Assembly (NCBI GenBank): GCA_003223025.1
Contig: QHXR01000028.1
Span: 62,001 to 126,000, forward strand
Length of the DNA stretch: 64,000 nucleotides
From: Acidobacteriota bacterium
Lineage (GTDB): Bacteria > Acidobacteriota > Blastocatellia > Pyrinomonadales > Pyrinomonadaceae
Direction: 5' to 3'
The notes under the pieces were generated by a model that ran no database searches, had not been told where the DNA came from, and saw only the letters and a program-made list of their open reading frames with translations. Positions 32,937 through 42,716 of this stretch are shown here, in pieces. Positions within the stretch are counted from its first letter, which is position 1, and the number at the start of each line of letters is the position of its first letter. The position numbers were made by a program, and so were the translations under genes.

Positions 32937-33890
32937 CTACCTCGGAACTTCGACCGTCTTCAAAATATCAGCGATGACCGCGTCGGTCGTTGCACCTTCG
33001 AGCTCGGCTTCGGCTCGTAATGCGAGTCTGTGCCGGAGCACCGGTGCCGCGATATCCCGAATGTCATCCGGAGTTGGAAAGTCGCGTCCGCGAATCGCGG
33101 CGAGTGCTTTTGAGCAGAGCAGAAGTGCGATCGCTGCACGCGGACTCGCACCGTAGAGAATCGTCGGGTGGCTGCGAGTTTTTCTAACGATGTCGACGAT
33201 GTACTTCTGAACGCCGGGTTCCATTCGCATCTGACGAACCTCTAGACGGCATTGCTGGATGACGTCCGGTCCCGAGAGCGGCACAAGATTCATGCGCTCG
33301 AGATGATGCGAGTTGAATCCCGCATCCCAACGCGCGACGATCTCGCGCTCGTCTTCTTCAGCCGGATAATCGATCAAAACTTTTAGCAAAAATCTATCGA
33401 GCTGCGCTTCGGGAAGCGGATATGTTCCCTCGTACTCGATCGGATTTTCAGTCGCGAGTACCGTGAAGATCGGCGACAGCGGATATCGCTCGCCATCGAT
33501 CGTGGTCTGTCGCTCTTCCATCGCTTCGAGCAACGCAGCCTGCGTCTTCGGCGGCGTGCGATTGATCTCATCGGCGAGAAGAATATCGGTGAAGATCGGG
33601 CCTTGCCGGAGAGAGAATTGCGACGACTGCATGTTGAAGACGTTCGTCCCCGTGATATCCGACGGCATCAGATCGGGGGTGAACTGAATTCGCGAAAACT
33701 GCGCACCGAGGATCTGCGAAAGAGTTTTCACCGCGAGAGTCTTCGCCGTACCCGGAACTCCTTCGAGCAGCGCGTGGCCTTCGGCAAGAACAGCGACAAG
33801 GATCTGTTCGATCGCATCGTCCTGCCCGACGATCGTCTTGCGCAGTTCGTTGAGGATATGTGCAACGGTTGAGGGTGTGTAATTGAGCAT
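32937..33890 (-). CDS. MoxR family AAA+ ATPase
   Basis: A 317-residue AAA+ chaperone-type ATPase. Walker A is EGVPGTAKT, Walker B is [20 protein letters not shown], then [10 protein letters not shown], the sensor region [21 protein letters not shown] and the C-terminal lid with [11 protein letters not shown]. MoxR proteins usually assist metal insertion or complex assembly together with DUF58/vWA proteins. Upstream genes on the same strand encode DUF4350 and DUF4129 proteins, the usual company, but no DUF58 gene is present. The start at 33890 ([12 protein letters not shown]) is chosen because earlier codons fall in repeat D2. Confidence 0.92.
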   Translation of the reverse strand: MLNYTPSTVAHILNELRKTIVGQDDAIEQILVAVLAEGHALLEGVPGTAKTLAVKTLSQILGAQFSRIQFTPDLMPSDITGTNVFNMQSSQFSLRQGPIFTDILLADEINRTPPKTQAALLEAMEERQTTIDGERYPLSPIFTVLATENPIEYEGTYPLPEAQLDRFLLKVLIDYPAEEDEREIVARWDAGFNSHHLERMNLVPLSGPDVIQQCRLEVRQMRMEPGVQKYIVDIVRKTRSHPTILYGASPRAAIALLLCSKALAAIRGRDFPTPDDIRDIAAPVLRHRLALRAEAELEGATTDAVIADILKTVEVPR

Positions 33891-33904
33891 TCGTGTTCTG
33901 ATCG

Positions 33905-34122
33905 TGTCGCCAAAGGCGACCAACATTAAAGCCTAGGGTGGAATGAGCAAAGCGAATGGAACCCTAGGTCAGATCGCAAAGGTTCTCCGACCCTGAAGGG
34001 GTCGAACAATGGCACATTGTTGCTCGCCTTCAGCGAGCGAACGGTATCGTAATTCTTCCTAGGGTTACGCTCGCTTTGCTCGCTCACCCTAGGCTTTAAT
34101 GTTCGTCGCCGTGGGCGACAAG
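33905..34122. repeat. Nested palindromic element family D, copy 2 (218 bp)
   Basis: Ends GTGTCGCCAAAGGCGAC and GTCGCCGTGGGCGACAAG with inner ACATTAAAGCCTAGGGT / CCCTAGGCTTTAATGT. The second-level palindrome in the centre differs from D1 in sequence (GACCCTGAAGGGGTC, CTCGCCTTCAGCGAG), so the arms are conserved more than the core. Confidence 0.85.
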
Positions 34123-34148
34123 AAAGAGAATGCCGAGAGTCATTCGCC

Positions 34149-34904
34149 CTACAAAAGATCAAAAAGCATTTTGATCGCCAGAATAAAAACAGTCGCCAGG
34201 AAGATTCGTTTTAGCCAGATCTCGTTCATCCTCGTCGCGTAATGGGCTCCGACAAACGCTCCGGCGAACATCGCGATGCCGAGAATTATCCCGAGTCGAT
34301 AATCTACTAAACCTTGCCACATAAAGATTAGCGTGGCAATTCCCGAGGAAAACACGTTGATAAACTTCGTCGCGCCGACGGCTCCGCTAAAACTCATCGC
34401 GGCAAGTGCAACGAAGCTCGCTGTCAGCACCGTGACGTATCCGCCGCTGTATAACCCGCCGTAGATGGCGAGCAAAAACGTCAGCACATAAACGAGCGGA
34501 GAAATATTTCGATTCTCCAAACCCGATTCATTTGAAGCGCGGTTCGGAACGAGAAAAGTAAAGATCACCATCACGATCATCGCGATCGTGACCATTAACT
34601 TGATCGACTGATTCGTGATAACGCCGACGAGCAGCGCTCCGATTGCCGATCCGACGATCGTGAGGATGACGAGCGGCGTCAGTTTTTTGAACTCTATACT
34701 TCCCTGCCGCACGAACGGGATCGTTCCGCCGATCGCCATAAACGTCAGACCGAACATGTTCGTCGCGACCGCGACTTTCTCATCGATCCCAAACTGAAAC
34801 ATCACCGGCACGGTGATCAGAGAATTGCTTCCGGTCACTACACCGACAATGCTCGTCACAAAGAACAAGAGCGCGAGCAGCACGAGACTCCAAAGTTCCA
34901 TCAT
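34149..34904 (-). CDS. Sulfite exporter TauE/SafE family membrane protein
   Basis: A 251-residue protein with about eight membrane helices arranged as two repeats. The N-terminal GVVTGSNSLITVPVMFQFG and the mid-protein GLYSGGYVTVLTASFVALAAMS are the family's paired Gly-rich blocks. TauE/SafE proteins export small sulfur-containing or organic anions; the substrate here is unknown. It ends 1 bp from the DUF4350 gene, so they are probably one transcript. Confidence 0.87.
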   Translation of the reverse strand: MMELWSLVLLALLFFVTSIVGVVTGSNSLITVPVMFQFGIDEKVAVATNMFGLTFMAIGGTIPFVRQGSIEFKKLTPLVILTIVGSAIGALLVGVITNQSIKLMVTIAMIVMVIFTFLVPNRASNESGLENRNISPLVYVLTFLLAIYGGLYSGGYVTVLTASFVALAAMSFSGAVGATKFINVFSSGIATLIFMWQGLVDYRLGIILGIAMFAGAFVGAHYATRMNEIWLKRIFLATVFILAIKMLFDLL

Positions 34905-34905
34905 C

Positions 34906-36369
34906 CTATAGACCTTTCCTCGCCGCGCGCTTCAAGCCAAGCTTCGCCTCGAGATCGCGCAGCCGCCCGATCAGGGAGATCGTTGTTCGTCGATCGACCG
35001 GCTCGCCATGTATGACGTCTTCGCATTCGAAGAGGAGTTGCTCGACCGATCGCGCGTCGTCGCGGGTGCGCTCGGCGATTCGACTCGCAAGCTCGCGTCG
35101 CGTAGCCGTTGTATTGTCGAGTCCGACAAGCGAGCTGGCCCGACGGCGAAAATCCGAGTAAATATTTTCGACTGCGAGGTCGTACGCACTCGTCCGCTGC
35201 TGCAGCTCAGCCATCGCCGATACGTATTCTAATTTTGAAAGCCGGCTCGGTTCCGGTTCGGGTATCGGCCTTGCAAATCTGCGGCTTTGCGAGACGAATA
35301 CCAGAGCGATCAACAGCGCGCATTGCGCAAATATTGAGACGACGGGCGTGCCTTCGAAATATTGGAAGAGCCGGTTGTTGTTCGCTCCGTAACCGTGATG
35401 AAATTCGTCGAACGCGATCAGTCCGTCACGCGACGTGACAAGATTTACCGCGAGCTGAGAATTGTCGACCATGCTAATGCCGTTATTCGCGACGATGAAC
35501 GGATCGGTGAGAATGATGATACGTCCCTCGGAAAACGGAGCCTCGACAAGAAGATTGCGACCACCTGCTCCGAGATGCACGACGGGTGCGGCAAAAGATG
35601 CCGAAGCTTCTGATAGTTCGAGATTATCTTCCGACTCATTTTTGTCGGCGTTGGAACTCGATTCGCTCTCCGACGGCGTCGCGACGGGCGGCGGTGGCGT
35701 TGGCTCACTAGAGCTCGAATAAAGATCGTAAGGCGTCGCTGTCGGGGTATTGACCGGGCCGGCGAAGTCGCCGCTAACGGACTTGGTCTCATATACAGAA
35801 GCCTCTAACTTAACCGACGACGCGAATCGCGAAGGCTGAACCGCGTTGACGCCGCGTGCAAAGCTCGACGGCAATGACGGTTTCAACGCCGCACGATCGG
35901 CGGTCATCTGCTTCGGGTTCGCCGCGTCTACCGTGTAAAGCTCGGGAATGACTTCCGGAGCGACGGAAAGATTCCACTCGGCGGTGGTCGCGATCAGATC
36001 GGATGCCGGCTCTCGGTCGATGACGATCAGAGTTCCACCGGCCGATACCCACTCCATCAACTTCGTCTGTTCATCGTCGCTAAGATCTTTTCTCAACGGG
36101 CCGATCATCACAAAAACTGCGGGGCTGCGTTTCGGATCGGAGCTCAGAGTTTCGAGAGACGCCTGCCACCGCGTGACGTTGCGTCCCGTTTCCGACAGCA
36201 AAGCGTAGAAGGCTTGAGTGCCGGTGCTGCCCGAATTGTATGTCGAACGATTCGGTGCGAACTCCGTGTCGGCGACTTTCTCTTTTTGGACGTACGTCGC
36301 CGCGTTTAGTCCCGCGAGCAGCAGCACCAAAAAGATCAATACCAAAAAGATGAGAAGTTTTTGCTTCAT
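34906..36369 (-). CDS. DUF4350 domain-containing membrane protein
   Basis: A 487-residue protein. An N-terminal helix (residues 5-24) is followed by an extracytoplasmic DUF4350 domain (NSGSTGTQAFYALLSETGRNV, MIGPLRKDLSDDE, WVSAGGTLIVIDRE), a Pro/Ser-rich insertion, then GRIIILTDPFIVANNGI with FDEFHHGYG. A second helix (about 340-356) leads to a cytoplasmic helical tail. The domain resembles the GldG/IFT52-type fold. It belongs to the MoxR-DUF4129 cassette, of unknown overall function. Confidence 0.82.
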   Translation of the reverse strand: MKQKLLIFLVLIFLVLLLAGLNAATYVQKEKVADTEFAPNRSTYNSGSTGTQAFYALLSETGRNVTRWQASLETLSSDPKRSPAVFVMIGPLRKDLSDDEQTKLMEWVSAGGTLIVIDREPASDLIATTAEWNLSVAPEVIPELYTVDAANPKQMTADRAALKPSLPSSFARGVNAVQPSRFASSVKLEASVYETKSVSGDFAGPVNTPTATPYDLYSSSSEPTPPPPVATPSESESSSNADKNESEDNLELSEASASFAAPVVHLGAGGRNLLVEAPFSEGRIIILTDPFIVANNGISMVDNSQLAVNLVTSRDGLIAFDEFHHGYGANNNRLFQYFEGTPVVSIFAQCALLIALVFVSQSRRFARPIPEPEPSRLSKLEYVSAMAELQQRTSAYDLAVENIYSDFRRRASSLVGLDNTTATRRELASRIAERTRDDARSVEQLLFECEDVIHGEPVDRRTTISLIGRLRDLEAKLGLKRAARKGL

Positions 36370-36372
36370 CCT

Positions 36373-37422
36373 TTAGATCGTCCGAATCGTCTCGTTGTAA
36401 TCCTCCCGAAACCGCGCCCAATCCTGCTCGGCGGAATCCTGAAGCCCGTACCAATGTCGCTCGAATGTATCGGTCACGACCTTCATCCGCGGGTGAAGCT
36501 CGCGGCGCGAACGTACATCGCGAAGATAATCGCGATTCGTTTTGTTGTTAGCGAGACCGATCACTTTTCGATCGCTCAAATCGCAGAGCAACGCGATATA
36601 GCCCTTGCGGATCGCTCCTCTGAGATTGCCGTCTCGAGCGAGGCGATCTGCTTCGCCGAGCAGATCGATCGCGGTGACGTCTTCTCCGAGATGCTCGCCG
36701 AGGATGACTCTATCCTTTTTCCTCTTTGGCTTTCTCTCCCTTCTGAGTGCCGGGAAAATTAGCGGAATGATCTTGTAGGCAAGAAAAGCGAGGAGCGCAA
36801 GCAACGCACCGTACAACAAAACCTGGAACACAACGGTAAGAAATCCCATCCCGGATGAGTTCGAAGCACCCGGCGTCGGCTTCGGCATGACTCCGTCCAA
36901 CCATTCGAGGAATTCCCGCAGCCACCGCTGAAATAAACTCTCATGTTTCTCCTGCGGTTTCTGATACTCCTCGCGCCGCAGGATCTCGGCGAGCTTCTGC
37001 TTATCCTGGTCCTTCGTTCGCTGTGATGCGATCGCTACGTTAAGCTCGTCAAGCTTGAAGGAGATCGCCGAAAGATATTCGCAAACCTCGACGATCGCCG
37101 GCAGCTGCTTTTTAGGATCATGTTCGAGATCGAGAACTCGGGCTTTTTCGAGCAGCCAGTCGTTCGATGTCTCGGCAACTCCTCCCTCCCACTCTATCCG
37201 TTCCGTAGATGGAAAATCGCGCCGGATCTCATCGGTGAGCAATTTCACATCAACCGTATCGTCGGCCCGGATCAGCGTTTCAACTGCACGCGCAAACTTG
37301 GCCGCGCGATCCACCTTCGTTTTGTACGCTTCGGGTGTGGCCGCGACCGTCATCCCGGATAAGAAACAGAGAGCGAAGAGGACCGCCGCAAATATTTTGA
37401 TTTTTGGCGCGGTGCGTTTCAT
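36373..37422 (-). CDS. DUF4129 domain-containing membrane protein
   Basis: A 349-residue protein: signal peptide or anchor at residues 8-28, a helical periplasmic region, one membrane helix (about 205-228), then a cytoplasmic DUF4129 domain with DLLGEADRLARDGNLRGAIRKG then YIALLCDLSDRKVI and TNRDYLRDVRSRRE. DUF4129 proteins regularly neighbour MoxR ATPases. It starts 4 bp inside the end of the preceding membrane-protein gene and stops 3 bp before the DUF4350 gene, which indicates tight coupling. Confidence 0.85.
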   Translation of the reverse strand: MKRTAPKIKIFAAVLFALCFLSGMTVAATPEAYKTKVDRAAKFARAVETLIRADDTVDVKLLTDEIRRDFPSTERIEWEGGVAETSNDWLLEKARVLDLEHDPKKQLPAIVEVCEYLSAISFKLDELNVAIASQRTKDQDKQKLAEILRREEYQKPQEKHESLFQRWLREFLEWLDGVMPKPTPGASNSSGMGFLTVVFQVLLYGALLALLAFLAYKIIPLIFPALRRERKPKRKKDRVILGEHLGEDVTAIDLLGEADRLARDGNLRGAIRKGYIALLCDLSDRKVIGLANNKTNRDYLRDVRSRRELHPRMKVVTDTFERHWYGLQDSAEQDWARFREDYNETIRTI

Positions 37423-38525
37423 TTAAGATTGAGTGTCGTTAGCGACGAATCGCGCCGCGGCCGCGGCGGAGGCTCGGGCAAACTCTGCGACGCGAGAGCG
37501 GGTTGAAGCGGATTCACATACGTCTGCGGCACGGCCGGAATTTCACCCAAACGTCGCGCGGCCATCAATTCGATGTCGTAGCCTTCATGACGAACGCGTT
37601 CATCGACATAAAGCAGACACAGGCCGACCATCCAGACCGGTGTCAGCAGGATCAGGCTCGCCTGCCACAGAAGCTGCGATGAGATCTCATACCAAGCCGG
37701 GACGAGGTCGGATTCAAACGTCAGGATCTCGACGCCTTGTGCCCATGCGTACCAGAGCAGCGGAATATAAAACAGAGCGAGTGCCGAATACGTCGCGACA
37801 AGCGAGAAGATAAAAAGCGCGGCCAATCGTTTTACGTTGCCGCTTGCGAGATTCGCGCTCCTCGAGATCGATGAGAACACGCCCTGGCCCTCGACGAGCA
37901 TGACCTGCGGTATGTAGGCGAATCGCGATGCGATAAGAAAGAAAAGCCAGACCGTCCCGATGGCGACCGCGAGTCCGAGTACGCTTCCGACAATCACGGC
38001 GAGTGGAAGTACCGACGAAAGGACAGCGACCGCGAGAAAGACAAGCAGAGCTCCGATGATAAATCCGACATAGAGCACGACGGAACCGATGAAGCCAAGA
38101 ACGATGGCGATGATCGACGATGCGACGAGCAGTCCGCCGAGACGCTTCCACGTGTTTGCGTACGTTTCACGAAACGTTATCGGCTCATTGAAAAGAAGAT
38201 GCCGAACAAAATTTCGCGACGCTCCGCCCATGACCGAAAGGGTCGCGACGGTTTCGGTAAACCAGATCACGGCCGCTCCGAGCCAGACGAACATGTAATA
38301 GAACGTCAGATCGAGCGAGCTCGCGGCGCTGCTCACGGAGAAGAGCGAGCGGGCAAGAAATGTCCATCCGACTGAGATGACAGTCCCGGTAATGACGGGC
38401 GGCGCGGCGATAAAAACGAAAGTCCAAAAATTGCGGCGGTAAAAGCGGACGGCACGGTCGATCAGGTCTCCCGGCCCGAGCGGAACGAGTGAAAGTTGCG
38501 AATGGGCCGAGGTGTCTTGAACCAT
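37419..38525 (-). CDS. Multi-spanning membrane protein of the MoxR/DUF4129 cassette
   Basis: About 368 residues with six or more membrane helices. The start LVPLGPGDLIDRAVRFYRRN then FWTFV is typical of membrane proteins that head MoxR-DUF58-DUF4129 operons and resembles the glycerophosphodiester phosphodiesterase membrane domain. Interior blocks are SFVFIAAPP-like and EGQGVFSSISRSANLASGN. The C-terminus is Pro/Arg-rich. An ATG at 38525 is preferred to an in-frame codon at 38585, because homology begins near it, though neither has a strong Shine-Dalgarno. Confidence 0.7.
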   Translation of the reverse strand: MVQDTSAHSQLSLVPLGPGDLIDRAVRFYRRNFWTFVFIAAPPVITGTVISVGWTFLARSLFSVSSAASSLDLTFYYMFVWLGAAVIWFTETVATLSVMGGASRNFVRHLLFNEPITFRETYANTWKRLGGLLVASSIIAIVLGFIGSVVLYVGFIIGALLVFLAVAVLSSVLPLAVIVGSVLGLAVAIGTVWLFFLIASRFAYIPQVMLVEGQGVFSSISRSANLASGNVKRLAALFIFSLVATYSALALFYIPLLWYAWAQGVEILTFESDLVPAWYEISSQLLWQASLILLTPVWMVGLCLLYVDERVRHEGYDIELMAARRLGEIPAVPQTYVNPLQPALASQSLPEPPPRPRRDSSLTTLNLK

Positions 38526-38583
38526 GAGGAAGAAGAATTTCTTCGACAGTATAACGTCATTGCGGTGTTCGCCGAAATGAAAC

Positions 38584-38613
38584 AAAAAAGCCCGCCGGAT
38601 CTCTCCGGCGGGC
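38584..38613 (-). terminator. Rho-independent terminator after the TonB receptor gene
   Basis: A perfect 10-bp stem, GCCCGCCGGA / TCCGGCGGGC, with a 4-nt loop; on the minus strand it is followed by TTTTTT. It lies 24 bp past the receptor's stop codon. Confidence 0.9.
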
Positions 38614-38636
38614 GTGAATAAGCTCTTAGGCTTTGA

Positions 38637-41600
38637 TTAGAAGTCGAAGCGAGCACCAAACTGCATGATACGCGGAGAGTAATTGGTACCAGTCAGTTTG
38701 CCGAAGCTCGACGTGTTATTTAGGTTAAAGACCTGAGTCAGATCATTCGGGTAGAAGTTAGCGTGATTCAGCACGTTGAACGCTTCCATTCGCAGCTGAA
38801 GCCGCATGGACTCGCTGAAACGGATGCTCTTGCTGATACCCGCATCCCAGTTGATGTACTTCGGTCCGTTGAAGAAGTTACGCGGAAGATTTCCCGTGGA
38901 ACCTGCTGTGTTATACGAGAAGATCTGACCCGAGAAGGGGGCCAAATCAGTCGTGTTCGTTCCACGGATGGACTGAACCGTGACACCGGCCGGCAGCGGC
39001 TGAGTAAGATCGACACGAAGGCCGTTCGAACCCTGAGCGTAAAGATGGCTCGGATCGATTCCGAAAACACCATTCGGAGTTACGAAAACACCCGTCAGTT
39101 TCTTCAACTCTTTCGCCGACAAGGTCGACGTGGCAGACTGCCATGTCGATCGTGCGGTTCTGTTGAGCGTGCCGCTGCTGTCGAGGATCGACATCGGGAC
39201 ACCTGAACTGAGCGTTACGATCGACGAGACCTGGATGCCGCCGAAGATCCAATCCATAGGTCCGTTGTCGTTAAAGTATTTCTTTCCCTTTCCGAACGGA
39301 AGCTCATAGATCGCGTTGAAGTTGAACGTGTGTGTTCTGTCGTACTGCGGACGGCTGTAATCGAGTCCCTTGTTGTTGTTATCGAGATAAGCCGCCACAC
39401 GTGTCTGATCGGATTCCGCCGTCGGAATGTCGGTCAGGGTCTTCTGGAACGTGTAGTTAGCCTGCAGCGAAACACCATCACTAAAGCGACGACGAAGCTC
39501 AGCCTGAAGTGAGTTATAACGCAGCCTACCGCCGTTTACCGTCAGGTTAGCAACGAACGTGTTGGGATTAGCCAACAGAAGGTTCTTTGCGTTCGTCACG
39601 TTATTAGCAGTCGGAAGCAGGAAACTCACCGCATAGTCAGCCGGGACATCCGCTCTCAAGAAGTTCAAGAGATTCTGGTTGCTCGCAGCCGCGCCGGTTG
39701 CACCGACGCCGCCATTTGCAAATCCCTGAAGAGCTCCTAGCTGAGAGAAGAACGGCAGCGGCTGGCTTCCCACGATCGCCGGATTGTAAGCAGCACTCGT
39801 ACAGAAGTAGAGTGGGTTTCCTCCCGTCGGTATCGGACCAACGGTAGGTGCCTGGAGACGACAGTTGTTCTGGGCGCGAATGAAATCCTGGAGATATCCA
39901 CTCTCCGCTACACGAATCTGGTTGTAGTCGATCGAGCGGACGAGCTCGTTACTGAAGTTGCCGACGTAGCGTACTTCGAATATGGTCTTCCACCAGAGCT
40001 CACGCTGAATACCAATGTTGTATTCATAGATCTTCTGGTTCTGAAGATTCGGATCGATCGCGAAGACGGTTCCGTTGGTACCGGTCGAGTTATTAGCTAT
40101 ATAGGAACGGGGCGGAGGAACAAACGCCGGAGCAGTTGTGAATGTCGGAACCGCTGCGAAACCCGATCGCGGAGTCAACGCCGTTCTAAGATTGGAAAAC
40201 GTGGACGTCACGGTTCCCAGTCCAAGGTTGCCGCTCAGTGCATTGTCCGCAGATCTCACATACTCGTCGTTGACATACGAGACACGGAATCCACCACGGA
40301 GAACAGTCGACTCCGGGAAGATCGAGCCAACAAAGCCCTTCTTGAAGTTGGGCGACCAGGCGACGCTGATACTCGGACCGAAGTTATTCTTGTCCGTTTT
40401 AAAGAAGTCACCCGGGCTTCCGGAGTTTCCGCCGACGAGATCGTACTTGCCGTTCGGATTGAGAACATCTGCAACCGGGTTGTCAAAGTTCGTGATGACC
40501 GGCTCGAGATACAATCCACGCGGATCGTTGAGCGGTGTGTAAAGGTCGTACCGAAGTCCGAGGTTGACAGTCAGATTCGGCTTGATACGCCACTGGTCGG
40601 CAACATACGCGGAGTAGATCTCAAAGTTGAGCGTCTTCACAGCCGGAGCTCCGAGCTGATATCCGGTGGTTGTATCAGGAAGATTCGAGCTGATCGCCGC
40701 AGTCGAGACGATACCGGCGAGCAAGTAACGCAAGTTATTAGCTCTTCCCAGATCCGTCGTATTGATACAAGTCGCGGTTCCGCAGATCTGCTGAGCAGTC
40801 AATCCCGGCGTGTTCGCATTAGCGGTACTCGAGATAGTGTACGCCGGGAGCGTACCTGCATAGTTCAGAGACTCGATGTCGTAGGAGTCCATACCCGCAC
40901 CAAAGCGAAGTGAATGGTTGCCGATGGTCCAGACCGCACCGTCCTGTATGTTCTTGTAAAGTGTGTTGCGACCCTGATCAAGAAGTCCGGTATCCGGATT
41001 CGTGATAAGCGGGATCGTCAGCAGGAACGGAGGAATGCCTTCGGTGTTAAAGAAGAAAGGCTTCGAATACTGAAAACCTCCACGAAGCTCATTTGAGAAG
41101 TTGCTTCCAATAGCAGCTCGATACGAAAGAGACAGGAAGTTCGTCGGTCCGCCCTGCGATATCGTCGTCCCGGGTCTGAAACCGGCGGCGATGTCAGTAC
41201 GAGCGTCCTCAGTATTGTTTCTCTTGTAGACAGCACTGAACGAGTGACGAGCTGTGGGCTCGCCGTCAAAGCGAGCGGTGTAGCTATTTCTCTCTTCAGG
41301 GTTTGCGCGATTGATCGCGTAACCTTGGAGGAAGTTTGCTCCGGTAAAGGTCGAAGTATTTCCTCCGGCAGGCAACAAGCTTAGAATTCGAGCCTGGATC
41401 ACCGGATCGACTCCCAACACGCCGCCTTGGGCGGCAGTTAAGGGAGACACGAAACCTCTGGGGCCCATGCCAGTCAGAACGTTGATCGTCTGCTGAGTCG
41501 TCGTTGTACCCTGCACTTCGTTGTAAGTAAAGTTTCCGCCCTGAGCGGCCGGAAGAAGCGTCGTCGTCGTGAGAGGAATCTGGTTCGCTAATCGAAACGC

Positions 41601-42509
41601 TTCGTAGTTGAAAAAGAAGAATGCTTTGTTCTTGATAAAGGTCGGGCCGTCGTTCTCTCCGAAATTGAAGATCGGCATCGGTCCGCTGATGGAGCCTCCG
41701 AATTGGTTGCGGTTCAGAGTCGGACGTACCTGTGCGTTCGAGTTGCTCAGAAAAGAATTTGCTGAGAACACTGAGTTGCGGTTGAACGCGAACAATGCTC
41801 CGTGAAATTCGCTACCGCCACGCGGCGTAACGAGCGAAACCTGGGTCGAACCGCCTTGTCCCTGCTCGGCACCGGCATTCGCCGTGACGACGTTGAACTC
41901 CCCTGTGTCGTCTACAGTCGGCTGATCGGACACGAATCCGTTACGGATGAAGTTGTCCTGAACGTTCAGTCCGTCGCGGGTGTAGTTTACCGATGAGGTG
42001 CGCTGACCGTTGATCGAACCACTCGTGGTGTTGACACCAGCCTGCAGGTTAAGCAGCGAAAGCGGATTTCTTCCGTTGAGCGGAAGTTCCTTGATCTGTG
42101 CCGGATCGACCGTTGTGCTGATCTCGCCGTTCGTGGCGTTGATATCACCTACACCTGCGGTCACCGTAACTTCCTCAGTCACGGCTCCGACCTCGAGAAC
42201 GGCGCTCAATGAATATTCGTGACCGGCGTCGATCTTTACCTGGTTTGCCGTAAAGGTCTTAAAGCCGGCCGCGGTAACTTTTACCGTGTAGACACCAAAT
42301 TCGAGAGGCATCGTGTAGCCCCCGTCGCTATCGCTGGTGATGGTGCGCTCGCGTCCCGTTTGGTTATCGGTTATGGTAACGGTTGCTCCGGCAACAGTGC
42401 TGCCGCTAGCATCGGATACCGTGCCGATAAGCTTACCGCTCGTCGCCTGTCCAAGCGCAAACATGGTTGCGAAAAGGACAAGCACGAGTGTGCTCGAAAA
42501 TCTCTTCAT
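38637..42509 (-). CDS. Oar-like TonB-dependent receptor with carboxypeptidase-regulatory-like domain
   Basis: A 1290-residue outer-membrane protein. Signal peptide residues 1-22 (ending FALGQ). Residues 25-110 form a carboxypeptidase-regulatory-like beta sandwich (GTVSDASGSTVAGATVTITD). A plug domain follows with TVDPAQIKELPLNGRNPLSL and NGQRTSSVNYTRDG. The rest is a long beta barrel rich in aromatic/Asn strands, ending in FGARFDF, where the terminal Phe suits BAM recognition. This Oar-type is typical of Acidobacteriota and is thought to import large ligands such as glycans or peptides with TonB. AGGAGGAG precedes the ATG. A sigma-54-like promoter and a sigma-54 activator gene lie upstream. 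Confidence 0.92.
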   Translation of the reverse strand: MKRFSSTLVLVLFATMFALGQATSGKLIGTVSDASGSTVAGATVTITDNQTGRERTITSDSDGGYTMPLEFGVYTVKVTAAGFKTFTANQVKIDAGHEYSLSAVLEVGAVTEEVTVTAGVGDINATNGEISTTVDPAQIKELPLNGRNPLSLLNLQAGVNTTSGSINGQRTSSVNYTRDGLNVQDNFIRNGFVSDQPTVDDTGEFNVVTANAGAEQGQGGSTQVSLVTPRGGSEFHGALFAFNRNSVFSANSFLSNSNAQVRPTLNRNQFGGSISGPMPIFNFGENDGPTFIKNKAFFFFNYEAFRLANQIPLTTTTLLPAAQGGNFTYNEVQGTTTTQQTINVLTGMGPRGFVSPLTAAQGGVLGVDPVIQARILSLLPAGGNTSTFTGANFLQGYAINRANPEERNSYTARFDGEPTARHSFSAVYKRNNTEDARTDIAAGFRPGTTISQGGPTNFLSLSYRAAIGSNFSNELRGGFQYSKPFFFNTEGIPPFLLTIPLITNPDTGLLDQGRNTLYKNIQDGAVWTIGNHSLRFGAGMDSYDIESLNYAGTLPAYTISSTANANTPGLTAQQICGTATCINTTDLGRANNLRYLLAGIVSTAAISSNLPDTTTGYQLGAPAVKTLNFEIYSAYVADQWRIKPNLTVNLGLRYDLYTPLNDPRGLYLEPVITNFDNPVADVLNPNGKYDLVGGNSGSPGDFFKTDKNNFGPSISVAWSPNFKKGFVGSIFPESTVLRGGFRVSYVNDEYVRSADNALSGNLGLGTVTSTFSNLRTALTPRSGFAAVPTFTTAPAFVPPPRSYIANNSTGTNGTVFAIDPNLQNQKIYEYNIGIQRELWWKTIFEVRYVGNFSNELVRSIDYNQIRVAESGYLQDFIRAQNNCRLQAPTVGPIPTGGNPLYFCTSAAYNPAIVGSQPLPFFSQLGALQGFANGGVGATGAAASNQNLLNFLRADVPADYAVSFLLPTANNVTNAKNLLLANPNTFVANLTVNGGRLRYNSLQAELRRRFSDGVSLQANYTFQKTLTDIPTAESDQTRVAAYLDNNNKGLDYSRPQYDRTHTFNFNAIYELPFGKGKKYFNDNGPMDWIFGGIQVSSIVTLSSGVPMSILDSSGTLNRTARSTWQSATSTLSAKELKKLTGVFVTPNGVFGIDPSHLYAQGSNGLRVDLTQPLPAGVTVQSIRGTNTTDLAPFSGQIFSYNTAGSTGNLPRNFFNGPKYINWDAGISKSIRFSESMRLQLRMEAFNVLNHANFYPNDLTQVFNLNNTSSFGKLTGTNYSPRIMQFGARFDF

Positions 42510-42583
42510 ATACTCCTCCTAAGAGCTATTAACAATTATTTTGTGGACTATTCGTTCAGTAACTTTGAAGTGAACAGAAGAAA

Positions 42584-42603
42584 GGTTTCAATTGCCGTGC
42601 CAA
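42584..42603 (-). promoter_or_regulatory. Possible sigma-54 (-24/-12) promoter for the TonB receptor gene
   Basis: On the minus strand TTGGCACGGCAATTGAA matches the consensus TGGCACG-N4-TTGC except the last base (A for C). It lies about 80 bp before the receptor start and directly downstream of an NtrC-type activator gene. One mismatch in the -12 GC makes it tentative. Confidence 0.35.
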
Positions 42604-42716
42604 GAAAGGCGGGTGAACTAAGTGGAGTTATATGAACGCTCTGCCGCCAAGGTCCAGCTCAGAGCGTCCATTTCTGTGAATTATTGTTCAAGATTATGAA
42701 TTTGGTGTTACCAATC

